Part shown: one piece after another, positions 8,066 through 16,207 of the stretch
Numbering within the stretch: the first letter of the stretch is position 1
How the letters are laid out: each line of letters opens with the position of its first letter
Assembly (NCBI GenBank): GCA_045533955.1
Contig: JAZSIU010000092.1
Location: 1-21,977, forward strand
Length of the DNA stretch: 21,977 nt
Reading direction: 5' to 3'
Origin: HGM04593 sp045533955
GTDB taxonomy: Bacteria; Bacteroidota; Bacteroidia; Bacteroidales; Bacteroidaceae
The notes under the pieces: model-generated
What the model was told of the DNA's origin: nothing
Database searches by the model: none
Seen by the model: the letters and a program-made list of their open reading frames with translations, nothing else
Position numbers and translations under genes: made by a program

Positions 8066-8098
8066 AAAACAAGCAGCGTGCCTTTAAAAGCACGCTGC
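8062..8098 (-). terminator. Terminator hairpin of the 944-residue secreted protein gene, displaced from its stop codon
   Basis: GCAGCGTG (8073-8080) pairs with CACGCTGC (8091-8098). On the minus strand the stem is followed by TTGTTTTATT, a weaker T tract than in the two sister copies. The stop codon at 8287 is about 190 bases away because the 81-bp repeats lie between them. In the sister genes the gap is only about 20-25 bases. Confidence 0.7.
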
Positions 8099-8127
8099 CC
8101 GTAAATATTCGGATTGTTTGCTGATTA

Positions 8128-8304
8128 CTTAACCGGCACTTTGGCTGCGCCCAAGTGCTTGGCGCTCGGCAATGCCCGATTAAGCAAGCTTTTCAATCAT
8201 TGCTCTTTCTTAACCGGCACTTTGGCTGCGCCCAAGTGCTTGGTGCTCGGCTATTCTTGATTAAGCAAGCTTTTCAATCATTGCTCTCACTTAACCAGCA
8301 CTTT
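8128..8304. repeat. 81-bp direct tandem repeat (two full units plus a 15-base partial copy)
   Basis: Unit A (8128-8208) and unit B (8209-8289) match at 74 of 81 positions. A 15-base partial copy (8290-8304), matching at 14 of 15 bases, is the last part of the 944-residue coding sequence. Each unit contains the palindrome CCAAGTGCTTGG flanked by GCG and CGC (TGC in unit B, which keeps a wobble pair), and an AAGCTT-centred inverted repeat. Five of the seven differences cluster at unit positions 36-50, around the arm of the hairpin. On the minus strand each unit ends in codons reading KVPVK, like the protein tail KVLVK. The units contain in-frame stops and supply the present stop codon. Confidence 0.9.
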
Positions 8305-11121
8305 TTTACCATTCACAATGTAGATGCCCTTAACGGGGTTATCTACACGACGACCGCTGAGGTCGTAAACGCCCTCGACAACAACCTCGGTCTGAACCTC
8401 CTCGATGGCTGTCTCACCTGCTACATACTCCTCAATGAGGAATGCCGATGAATAGCCATCGTTCCAGAAGGGCGCGTTTGCACCGTCGTAGTCGCTACCA
8501 TCGGTCTTGAGAACCATATAACCAATCTCCCAATTGCCATTGGTGCGCTTTCCGCGATAGCTCTTCCAAGCCATAAAGCCGAAGATGTCAACGGGCTCGG
8601 CAACAACGTGCGATGAGGGAACGAGCTTCTCGAACTTAATGTGCGTCATTACGTTCTTCTCGGCCTGATAACCTACTACGTTACCATTGCCCTCGAGCCA
8701 ATTTATACCGCTGTATTTGCTGTGATATACAAGATAGTTACCATCAATGGTCTTGAGCGAGTAGGCGCTGTCGATGCGCTCGACTGTTACGCTATCCTCG
8801 GCAAGAATCTCAACCTCGCTGAGCTCGAACTCGAACGCTGCTGTCTCGGGATAAGCAACGCCGTCAACGGGAATCATTGCAACATCCTTGCCCTCACCTG
8901 TCTTTGCATTGTCGGTATAGTTGAGGTAGAATCTGTTTCCGTTCTTTGCTACCATTGTGAAGCAATATTTCTTGCCTACTTCGGGCATCTGAACATCGTT
9001 AGATGCTGCATAAACAGCAAGTGCCTCCTCGAGCATTGCCTTGTTGGCCAATGTGGGGGTCTCGGCAACGACGTCAAGAACTTCTTTGAGCGCTGCACGG
9101 GGTGCCTCATTGGGATAACCTACGCCCACGAGGGCAAGCATATCCTGTGCCTGAGCAACAAGTGCCACTGTCTCGGGATTCTCGGCTGTTGAGATGAGCT
9201 CGCGCAAGAGAGCTGTCTGCTCAAGAAGCTGCGCTGTAACATCCTGCACAAGAAGCTCGGTAGCCTCGGGGTCGGCGAATATTTCGTGTGCACGGTTGCA
9301 CAGGCTGTTGAGTGCCTGAAGCTGGTCGAGGAAGGGAACATACTCGTCGGCACCTACCGAACGATAGAATGCTGTTGTCAGACTAAACTCGGCCATATGC
9401 CAATAGTCGTGGTCGGCACCTGCACCCTTACGGTCGGTCGAGGTCTTTGTTACCTCGAAGCGGATGAAACTGTAGCCCTGCTCCGCCTCAATGGGCTCCG
9501 ATGAATAAGCCTTTGCACCGCCCTTGGGAAGGCCTGTTACGTAAGCAATCTCCTCAAATTCAACGCCGTCGTTACTACCCTGAACAGAAATCTCGGCGGG
9601 ATAGTCGTTAGCGGCGCCGCTGCGTGTTACATAGTTGAAGCCGAATGCGCTGAGTGTGTTACCACCAAGGTCGATTGTGATGCTGTGGGGCATACCATCG
9701 TCCGATGCGCCATTGTCGCTCCATCTTGTGTGGAAGAATGTATTGTTATTACCATCAATAAGGTCGGCAATGGGACCCTCGCTTGCCTCCTGAGCGTTTG
9801 TATAGAGGTAATACTCGGCATCGGGGTCTGTTGTCTGAAGTGCGAAAGGCTCGCCACCGGACTCGCCATAGCCGGCCTCGTCGTAGATAAGAGCCTCGGC
9901 ATCAAGGATGGCCTCCTCGAGCGCTGCAAGTGATGCGTCCGACACAGCCTCTGTGTCGCGAACGGTCAGAAGGATTGTCGAACCGGCGTCGGCACCGCCT
10001 GTCCAGAATGCGAGGGCGGGGCTACGGGTGTTCATTGCGTATGTTGTACCATACTGATAGATGTAAACACCTGTCTCAACCTGATTGCTCTTCTTTGCAA
10101 ACCAATCTGCCACAAAGCCATCGAGGTCGGGGAGTTCCTCATTTACGTCGTAAAGCAAGGGGTATGTGTGGCCATCATCGCCAAGAGGGTCGCCTGCTGC
10201 AAGAACGCGCGAGGCGCCTGCTGCCATATTCACAATCTGGAATTTAAAGGGGTTACCAATGAAAGCCCAAGTGTAGTTATCCTCTTTGCCCTCGGGTACT
10301 TTCTGAACGGCACCTGCGCCACCTGCGGGGATATACTCCTGACCTTCCTCGTAACCAAGATACCATTTGTTACCACTGTGGATGGTCATATAGTACCAAC
10401 GGCTTATGCTCTCATAATCCTTGGCAAATACGATGCTGTTGTTGTACGAACAGTCAATCTCGTATGTTGCATCGCCCTCAACAAGGCCCTTGGGGAGGTT
10501 GTTGAATGTTACGCCGTAAGCTGCGAGTGTGGGTGCGGGAAGATTGGCGCCCATATTTGCGGCAAAAGTCTCCGATGCCACAACCTCGCCGTTAAGAACG
10601 TAGTTGTAAACGATTGTAGCAAGAGTAGCCTCCTCAAGAACAACTTTAAAGTTGCTGACGATGATACCCTTGTTGGCACCTGCAAATATAAACGAAGCCG
10701 AGGTCTCTTTCAACCCCTCAACGGCTACACTCTGAACGTCGTAAGCGGGAACATAATCCTTGCCATCTACTGTCAGAGTAACGTCATCGGTATATTCGCC
10801 ATCCTTTACAAAGTCGAAGCTGTACGATGCCACGTAGTATCCGTGGGGAGCTGTCATCACATACTGCGAGGGGCTCACTGTACCCACCCACAGACGAAGA
10901 TAGTCGTGATCGTCCGATACCGAGATGTTGTTGGCACTAACGCTGAATGTAAAGCCGGGAACCTCGTTGCTTTCCCAAACAGAGTTCCAAGTCCCGGCGG
11001 CGTTACCTTGTGTAAAGATACCGCTGTTACGGTCGATTGTTACGGTAAGCGTCTCGGCCACCGCTGCTGCCATAAACATAAACAGCATCGAAAAGATTAG
11101 AGTAAATTTTCTCATAAACAT
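8287..11121 (-). CDS. Secreted discoidin (F5/8 type C) domain protein with sorting-type C-terminal tail
   Basis: 944 residues. Signal peptide 1-22 (cleavage after AVA). A beta-rich domain spans about 25-160, an Ig/MucBP-like segment about 168-225, a lectin-like beta region 235-390. The F5/8 type C domain is at about 425-583, with DGNNNTFFHTRWS at 456-468 and YWHMAEF at 573-579. A helical FIVAR-like region with GVGYP (666-670) covers 590-705, a beta domain 715-898. The tail 905-944 (GVYDLSGRRVDNPVKG..., ending KVLVK) resembles a type IX type A sorting signal. The second half matches the 713-residue protein ending at 3983. The stop TGA comes from the first bases of the 81-bp repeat unit; the old TAA equivalent to that in the sister gene is at 8125. 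Two start codons are possible (11121, and 11115 giving MRKF); MRKF is the conserved family start, and the two differ by only two residues. Likely an exported binding protein with unknown ligand. Confidence 0.92.
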   Translation of the reverse strand: MFMRKFTLIFSMLFMFMAAAVAETLTVTIDRNSGIFTQGNAAGTWNSVWESNEVPGFTFSVSANNISVSDDHDYLRLWVGTVSPSQYVMTAPHGYYVASYSFDFVKDGEYTDDVTLTVDGKDYVPAYDVQSVAVEGLKETSASFIFAGANKGIIVSNFKVVLEEATLATIVYNYVLNGEVVASETFAANMGANLPAPTLAAYGVTFNNLPKGLVEGDATYEIDCSYNNSIVFAKDYESISRWYYMTIHSGNKWYLGYEEGQEYIPAGGAGAVQKVPEGKEDNYTWAFIGNPFKFQIVNMAAGASRVLAAGDPLGDDGHTYPLLYDVNEELPDLDGFVADWFAKKSNQVETGVYIYQYGTTYAMNTRSPALAFWTGGADAGSTILLTVRDTEAVSDASLAALEEAILDAEALIYDEAGYGESGGEPFALQTTDPDAEYYLYTNAQEASEGPIADLIDGNNNTFFHTRWSDNGASDDGMPHSITIDLGGNTLSAFGFNYVTRSGAANDYPAEISVQGSNDGVEFEEIAYVTGLPKGGAKAYSSEPIEAEQGYSFIRFEVTKTSTDRKGAGADHDYWHMAEFSLTTAFYRSVGADEYVPFLDQLQALNSLCNRAHEIFADPEATELLVQDVTAQLLEQTALLRELISTAENPETVALVAQAQDMLALVGVGYPNEAPRAALKEVLDVVAETPTLANKAMLEEALAVYAASNDVQMPEVGKKYCFTMVAKNGNRFYLNYTDNAKTGEGKDVAMIPVDGVAYPETAAFEFELSEVEILAEDSVTVERIDSAYSLKTIDGNYLVYHSKYSGINWLEGNGNVVGYQAEKNVMTHIKFEKLVPSSHVVAEPVDIFGFMAWKSYRGKRTNGNWEIGYMVLKTDGSDYDGANAPFWNDGYSSAFLIEEYVAGETAIEEVQTEVVVEGVYDLSGRRVDNPVKGIYIVNGKKVLVK

Positions 11122-11440
11122 TTAATTTAGTTAATAAAAAAGGGGTATTTTCTCAATTTATAAATCTATTTGACAGCAAATCATTTATTTCGGCACAATA
11201 TAGTCAGCATCAACCTTTTACACTGCGCTGAGCGCCGGCACTATTTTCCCCAAATATAGTTTAATTATTTGAAACTTGACACAAATTGTATATATTTTTT
11301 TAAAAAGAAATACTTTTTTTGTGCAAACTGCAAGCGACAGAGACTAAACAAGATTCCGTCGTCTGCGGGCATTCCCACTATGGGAAGCCCCTTCGAGGAT
11401 TATTCATCACCCCTTACACTCCCAAAGAGCATATTTTTAC
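11122..11440. other. Intergenic gap between nqrF and the 944-residue secreted protein gene
   Basis: The lower part holds the leader and promoter of the secreted protein gene (to 11285). From about 11286 to 11440 I see only AT-rich sequence, and no gene with convincing coding character. Confidence 0.5.
11251..11285 (-). promoter_or_regulatory. Putative Bacteroides-type promoter of the 944-residue secreted protein gene
   Basis: The minus strand has TATATTTG at 11251-11258 (-7 box) and TTTG at 11282-11285 (-33 box). The 23-base spacing is slightly long for the class. The leader would be about 125 bases. Confidence 0.45.
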
Positions 11441-11441
11441 G

Positions 11442-11478
11442 AAAAAAGAATGAGCGCCTCGTGAAGGGGCGCTCATTC
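11442..11478 (-). terminator. Rho-independent terminator of the nqr operon
   Basis: A perfect 11-bp stem, GAATGAGCGCC (11448-11458) with GGCGCTCATTC (11468-11478), is followed on the minus strand by six T residues (11442-11447). It starts 25 bases after the nqrF stop. Confidence 0.9.
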
Positions 11479-11503
11479 TTTATATTTTCACTGAATGCTT
11501 CAA

Positions 11504-12766
11504 TTAAGCTCCAAAGTTGTCGTACATAATAGACTTTTCCTCTACTCCAAGGTCGGTGAGCATATTCACCACAGCCTTTGACATAGGGCCGGGACCGCAC
11601 ATATAGTATTCGATATCCTCGGGAGCCTCGTGATTCTTCAAGTAAGTCTCGTAGATTACCTGATGCACAAAGCCCGGAGTATATTTTACGCCTGCTGCGT
11701 CGGCAGCGGGGTCGGGACGGTCGAGTGCAAGATGGAACGTAAAGTTGGGGAAGTCCTTCTCGAGCTGCAAGAAATCCTCAAGATAGAATACCTCGTTAAG
11801 CGCACGTGCACCATAGAAATATGTCATCACACGGTCGGTAGTCTTGAGGGTCTTTGTCATATGCATAATCTGTGCACGCAGAGGAGCCATACCGGCACCG
11901 CCACCTACCCACATCATCTCCTTCTTCGAGTCGAAAATGGGATGGAAGTCGCCATAAGGGCCGCTCATAATCACCTTGTCGCCGGGCTTCAGAGTGAAGA
12001 TATACGACGAGGCAATACCGCAGGGAACATCCATAAAGCCCGAACGGTCGGGTTTAAAGGGAGGTGTTGCGATACGCACTGTAAGCATAATGCGGTCGCC
12101 CTCAGCGGGATAGTTAGCCATTGAATAAGCGCGGATTGTAGGCTCGGTGTTCTTACACTTGAGACCCAAGAGGCCGAATTTCTCCCAAGCGGGCAAATAC
12201 TCGTCGGTAATGAGGCTCTTGTCAATGTCCTTATCGTAGTCCATTTCGTATGCAGGAATCTTAATCTGTGCATACGAGCCGGGGACAAAGTCCATATGCT
12301 CGCCGGGAGGCAGTGCAACGATAAACTCCTTGATAAAGGTAGCCACGTTCTTGTTCGAGATAACCTCGCACTCCCACTCTTTCACGCCCATAACCGACTC
12401 GGGCACCTTGATAGAGACGTCGTTCTTGAGCTTCACCTGACAGCCCAGACGCCAATGGTCCTGCTGTTCCTTGCGCGAGAAGTGTCCCTTCTCCGAGGGG
12501 AGAATCTCGCCTCCACCCTCAACTACCTGACACTTACACTGTGCACAAGAGCCCTTACCTCCACAAGCCGAGGGAAGGTAGATGCCATTCTCGGCAAGTG
12601 TGCCGAGAAGTGTTCCACCGGCTGCAACCTCAATAGTATTCTCGCCGTTGATTGTAACTTTTACATTTCCCGAGGGAAGCAGATATTTCTTAGCCACCAA
12701 CAGTATAACCACCAACAGAAGGATGATTACAAGGAAGACAGCTATACTTGCTAAAATTAAATCCAT
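11504..12766 (-). CDS. nqrF: Na+-translocating NADH:quinone reductase subunit F (NADH dehydrogenase module)
   Basis: 420 residues, a normal length. This subunit oxidises NADH on the cytoplasmic side and passes electrons through FAD and a 2Fe-2S centre into the complex. One N-terminal membrane anchor spans about 3-25. A plant-type ferredoxin domain (about 35-125) has ligands C68, C74, C77 and C109 in the pattern CxxxxxCxxC then C. The FAD-binding motif RAYSMANY is at 212-219. The NADH-binding part has GGGAGMAP at 288-295 and CGPGPM at 390-395. It is the last gene of the operon, 24 bases after nqrE, followed by the operon terminator. All key residues expected in NqrF are present. Confidence 0.98.
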   Translation of the reverse strand: MDLILASIAVFLVIILLLVVILLVAKKYLLPSGNVKVTINGENTIEVAAGGTLLGTLAENGIYLPSACGGKGSCAQCKCQVVEGGGEILPSEKGHFSRKEQQDHWRLGCQVKLKNDVSIKVPESVMGVKEWECEVISNKNVATFIKEFIVALPPGEHMDFVPGSYAQIKIPAYEMDYDKDIDKSLITDEYLPAWEKFGLLGLKCKNTEPTIRAYSMANYPAEGDRIMLTVRIATPPFKPDRSGFMDVPCGIASSYIFTLKPGDKVIMSGPYGDFHPIFDSKKEMMWVGGGAGMAPLRAQIMHMTKTLKTTDRVMTYFYGARALNEVFYLEDFLQLEKDFPNFTFHLALDRPDPAADAAGVKYTPGFVHQVIYETYLKNHEAPEDIEYYMCGPGPMSKAVVNMLTDLGVEEKSIMYDNFGA

Positions 12767-12790
12767 AATCTTTGTTTCTTTAGTGGTTAA

Positions 12791-13417
12791 TTACATTTTA
12801 ATACCCGAGAAGCACATAAATGCAAGCGCCATAAGACCTACGGTGATAAAGGCGATACCCAATCCACGCAGAGGCTTGGGAACAATGCTGTACTCAATTT
12901 TCTCACGTATGGCAGCAAAAAGCACAATTGCGAGCATCCAGCCAAGACCCGAACCTAATGCGTAAGCTATTGAATCCCACACGTCCAGTATAGCCTGCGA
13001 ATTGCCGGCCTCCATTGCTATACGCTGCTGCATAAAGAGCGAGCCACCCATAATGGCACAGTTCACAGCAATAAGGGGCAAGAAAATACCCAGCGAAGCA
13101 TAAAGCGAGGGCGAGAAGCGCTCGACAATCATCTCGACAAGCTGCACAATACCTGCAATAACCGCAATGAAGAGGATAAATGCAAGGAACGAAAGATCAA
13201 CACCCTCTACAATTTTATCAGCGCCCAGCACCTCGGTCTGCAACAGGTAGTTCACAGGAAGAGTGATAAGTTCTACGAACGTAACCGCAAGGCCAAGACC
13301 TATGGCAGTCTTTACACTCTTGGATACAGCAAGGTATGAACACATACCAAGGAAGAAAGCAAATACCATATTGTCCACGAAAATCGAACGGACAAACAAA
13401 CTAAAAAAATGTTCCAT
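12791..13417 (-). CDS. nqrE: Na+-translocating NADH:quinone reductase subunit E
   Basis: 208 residues with six hydrophobic segments, typical of the RnfA/NqrE family. With NqrD it forms the paired membrane core that couples electron flow to Na+ transport. In the Vibrio enzyme, Cys26 and Cys120 of NqrE and two cysteines of NqrD hold an intramembrane iron centre; here C26 (GMCSYLA) and C120 (VNCAIMGG) are in the same positions. The gene lies 27 bases after nqrD and 24 bases before nqrF. The place in the nqr gene order separates it from the related RnfA. Confidence 0.97.
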   Translation of the reverse strand: MEHFFSLFVRSIFVDNMVFAFFLGMCSYLAVSKSVKTAIGLGLAVTFVELITLPVNYLLQTEVLGADKIVEGVDLSFLAFILFIAVIAGIVQLVEMIVERFSPSLYASLGIFLPLIAVNCAIMGGSLFMQQRIAMEAGNSQAILDVWDSIAYALGSGLGWMLAIVLFAAIREKIEYSIVPKPLRGLGIAFITVGLMALAFMCFSGIKM

Positions 13418-13444
13418 AATCTTCTATCTTTTACTGTATCAGAA

Positions 13445-14077
13445 TTATTCCTCTTGCAGGCTCTTATCCTTGGCGCGCTGTACCCAGATGATGCAGGCAA
13501 TCAAGAAGAATGCCATAGGCGCCATAAGCATAAGACCGTTGTTAATATATCCCATCTCGTAGAAAGCGTCGGGAATCACCTGAATATCGAACAATGTACC
13601 CGAGCCGAACAATTCGCGGAAGAATGCCACAATCACAAGGATAAGCGCATATCCCACACCATTGCCGATTCCATCGAGGAGAGATGCCCACGGGCCATTC
13701 TGCATAGCAAAAGCCTCGAGGCGTCCCATCAGGATACAGTTAGTAATGATAAGTCCGATATATACCGACAGCTGCACACTGACGTCGTAGGCAAAAGCCT
13801 TGAGAATCTCACTTACGATTGTTACAAGCGCTGCAACAACCACCAGCTGTATGATAATACGGATACGGTTGGGGATAGTGTTACGAATAAGTGAGATAAT
13901 CACGTTGGCCATAGCCACGATGATGGTTACCGAGAGGCCCATTACCACGGCGGGAGCCAACTTGCTTGTTACGGCAAGTGCCGAACAGATTCCAAGCACC
14001 TGAATTGTTACAGGGTTGTTCTTTAGAAGAGGCGTATTCAAGGCCTCCATATTTTTCTTTGAAAAAAGCTCTGCCAT
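13445..14077 (-). CDS. nqrD: Na+-translocating NADH:quinone reductase subunit D
   Basis: 210 residues with six hydrophobic segments, the RnfE/NqrD family. It pairs with NqrE in the membrane. The two conserved cysteines that share the intramembrane iron centre are C31 (LGICSAL) and C114 (TNCILMGR), equivalent to Cys29 and Cys112 in Vibrio. It begins 3 bases after the nqrC stop, so translation is probably coupled. The motif TNCILMGR is typical of this subunit. Nothing unusual was noticed. Confidence 0.97.
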   Translation of the reverse strand: MAELFSKKNMEALNTPLLKNNPVTIQVLGICSALAVTSKLAPAVVMGLSVTIIVAMANVIISLIRNTIPNRIRIIIQLVVVAALVTIVSEILKAFAYDVSVQLSVYIGLIITNCILMGRLEAFAMQNGPWASLLDGIGNGVGYALILVIVAFFRELFGSGTLFDIQVIPDAFYEMGYINNGLMLMAPMAFFLIACIIWVQRAKDKSLQEE

Positions 14078-14080
14078 AAT

Positions 14081-14968
14081 TTATTCCTCCGTAGTTTTTG
14101 CCTCTGCACTCTCGCAAGCTGCGGTGCAGGGAGCTGATTCAACATTTGTTTGGGGCTGCTGCTTAGCCATAAGGAATGTCTTGTAGTTGCCCAAGCACTT
14201 CTCAAGCATAGCATTTACGCCGTTACAGGTGATTGTTGCACCCGATATTGCGTTTACCTGAGTGGCCTCGTTGCTCAGACGGCCTTTAACTGCGTTAATT
14301 GCAATCTTACCGTCGGCGATGATATTCTTTCCGTCGAAGAGTTTGGTAAACTTTTCGCTTGCAATTTCGGCGCCCAATCCGGGTGTCTCGCTTGCGTGCG
14401 AGAAATATACGCCGTAGATGGTGTTACCGTCGCTGTTCACAGCCATATAACCCCAAATACCGCCCCAAAGTCCCTGACCGGTCATAGGGATAACGTATTT
14501 CTCCTCGCCGTTAACATCGCAAATGTAAATGGGAAGATTATTCTCGGTTACGGCGTCGTTACCAACGTCGAAGCCTCCCTTGGCTGCCACCTCATTACCC
14601 GCTACGTTTATAATGGCATCTTTCTTAACCACTCTTTCATACTCGGCTTTGGCATCCTTTACGTCCTTTATGTGAAGCGACGCAAGAATCTGCTTCATCT
14701 TGTCGAGTTTGATATTCTCGTCCTGCATAGGCTTGAGCGCTGTTGATACGCCGGCCAGCATAAAGGCTACAATAACCACTACGATGGCTGCATATACAAT
14801 GGCATAGAGGTCGCTGTTTGTATTAAAGCCCTTCTTCTTGGGTGCTCCGGGTGCAGCCTCCTCCTTAAATTGGTCGCTACCGGCCTTACACAGAGGGCAC
14901 GCGTCGGGTGCACTACTGCCTTCGTGCACATATCCGCATACTTTGCAAACATATTTTTTTGCTGCCAT
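14081..14968 (-). CDS. nqrC: Na+-translocating NADH:quinone reductase subunit C with N-terminal rubredoxin-like domain
   Basis: 295 residues, longer than the usual 230-260. NqrC carries a covalent FMN that relays electrons from NqrF. Residues 1-36 form a rubredoxin-like knuckle domain with C8-x-x-C11 and C24-x-x-C27 (VCKVCGYVHEG, CPLCKAG), as in rubrerythrins. A Pro/Lys linker (about 35-47) leads to the membrane segment 54-77. The FMN-binding region has SGAT at 242-245, with Thr245 the expected flavin attachment site, made by an ApbE-type transferase that is not in this window. The tail 271-295 is acidic and has two extra cysteines (C281, C285). The start is supported by AAAGGA just upstream and by the rubredoxin motif; an internal start would lie after it, and no good one is evident. 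The gene is 5 bases after nqrB and 3 bases before nqrD. The added domain could be an extra electron entry or exit point, which is inference. Confidence 0.96.
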   Translation of the reverse strand: MAAKKYVCKVCGYVHEGSSAPDACPLCKAGSDQFKEEAAPGAPKKKGFNTNSDLYAIVYAAIVVVIVAFMLAGVSTALKPMQDENIKLDKMKQILASLHIKDVKDAKAEYERVVKKDAIINVAGNEVAAKGGFDVGNDAVTENNLPIYICDVNGEEKYVIPMTGQGLWGGIWGYMAVNSDGNTIYGVYFSHASETPGLGAEIASEKFTKLFDGKNIIADGKIAINAVKGRLSNEATQVNAISGATITCNGVNAMLEKCLGNYKTFLMAKQQPQTNVESAPCTAACESAEAKTTEE

Positions 14969-14973
14969 ATCCT

Positions 14974-16161
14974 TTAATTCTTTTTGGTTAAACGACGTGC
15001 ACGGGCATTTACGTTAGCCTGTACTACACAATAATCAATAAAGGGCGCTGTTACATTCATAAGCAGAATCGCAAGCATCATACCCTCGGGGTAACCGGGG
15101 TTAAGCACACGGATAAGTATTGCCATTGCACCGATGCCGAAGCCGTAAATATACTTTCCCACCTCGGTACGAGCCGATGTAACAGGGTCGGTTGCCATAA
15201 ACACAGCACCGAAGCAGAATCCACCCAAGATAAGGTGCTGCCAAAAAGGTACCTGTGCCACGGGATTGCCGGGCAGTATAGCCTCGAATACCCACGACAT
15301 TGCAATACCGCCTACAAATACGCTTGCCATAATCTTCCAGCTTGCGACACCGCTCCAAAGAAGTATCACGGCACCGATGGCGATGGCAACAACGCTTGTC
15401 TCACCAATTGAACCGGGCATCAATCCCCACAACATATCGCAAGAAGTGAGTGCCGAGCCTGCCGCTCCTGTAATCTCAGTACCATTAGCGGCAAACTGAA
15501 GCGCTGTTGCGCAGGTGTAACCGTCGGGAAGGTCGCATCCGAGGCCGAAGATTGACTCGGTGGCCACCCACACTGTATCACCCGATATTACTGAAGGATA
15601 AGCGAAGAAGATGAATGCACGGGCAATGAGAGCCACGTTTACAATGTTCATACCTGTTCCGCCAAAAACCTCCTTTGCAAAGATAACAGCAAAGGCTGTT
15701 GCGATGGCAAGCACCCACAGAGGGCAACCAACGGGAACAATCATAGGGATAAGAAGACCCGACACAAGGAATCCCTCGTGAATCTCCTCTTTCTTAATCT
15801 GCGCGGCAATGAATTCAATTCCCAGACCAACGCCGTAAGATACCACAATCTTGGGCAGCATCACCAAAAGGCCGTAGAGGAACATCTCGATGAGTGTACC
15901 CTCCTTACCTGCGGCCAAGAAGTTCTGATAACCAATATTATACATTCCAACGAGCAGAGCAGGCAGCAGAGCAATTACTACGAATGACATAATGCGCTTG
16001 CTGTCGATGGCATCGTGAATGTTAACGCCACTCTTCGCTGTGTCGTTGGGGACGTATAGGAATGTCTCCATTCCGTCGAACACCGAGCGCAGTGCGCTCA
16101 GTTTACCACCCTCCTCGAAGTTAGGCTTAATCTTATTAAGGTAATTTCTCAATATTTTCAT
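14974..16161 (-). CDS. nqrB: Na+-translocating NADH:quinone reductase subunit B
   Basis: 395 residues, slightly short for NqrB but complete, with about ten hydrophobic segments. NqrB is the large membrane subunit that holds a covalent FMN and riboflavin and forms the Na+ path. The family motif ALIARAF is at 177-183 and MPGSIGETS begins at 248. The flavin-attachment motif reads D213-G-Y-T-C-A-T219; other NqrB/NqrC/RnfG proteins usually have Gly before the final Ala-Thr, so Cys217 is unusual, while Thr219 is kept. The N-terminal part shows the expected VPNDTAKSGVNIHD stretch. It follows nqrA by 46 bases and precedes nqrC by 5. Confidence 0.97.
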   Translation of the reverse strand: MKILRNYLNKIKPNFEEGGKLSALRSVFDGMETFLYVPNDTAKSGVNIHDAIDSKRIMSFVVIALLPALLVGMYNIGYQNFLAAGKEGTLIEMFLYGLLVMLPKIVVSYGVGLGIEFIAAQIKKEEIHEGFLVSGLLIPMIVPVGCPLWVLAIATAFAVIFAKEVFGGTGMNIVNVALIARAFIFFAYPSVISGDTVWVATESIFGLGCDLPDGYTCATALQFAANGTEITGAAGSALTSCDMLWGLMPGSIGETSVVAIAIGAVILLWSGVASWKIMASVFVGGIAMSWVFEAILPGNPVAQVPFWQHLILGGFCFGAVFMATDPVTSARTEVGKYIYGFGIGAMAILIRVLNPGYPEGMMLAILLMNVTAPFIDYCVVQANVNARARRLTKKN

Positions 16162-16207
16162 ACGATTATTTTTTATCTTGCATTATAAATCCGATAATAT
16201 TCTCGTA

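Noticed and set aside
8128..8289. 81-bp repeats as a CRISPR array
   Set aside because: The units are contiguous without spacers and there are only two.
10168..11100. Plus-strand open frame of 310 codons opposite the 944-residue protein
   Set aside because: It is antisense to a clear coding sequence with signal peptide and shows no recognisable motifs. The same applies to the plus-strand frames at 1939-2745, 8641-9192, 16178-16966 and 18143-18853.
11269..11529. Plus-strand frame of 86 codons across the nqr terminator
   Set aside because: It runs through the terminator hairpin and into nqrF antisense, and is Lys/Phe-rich from AT-rich DNA.
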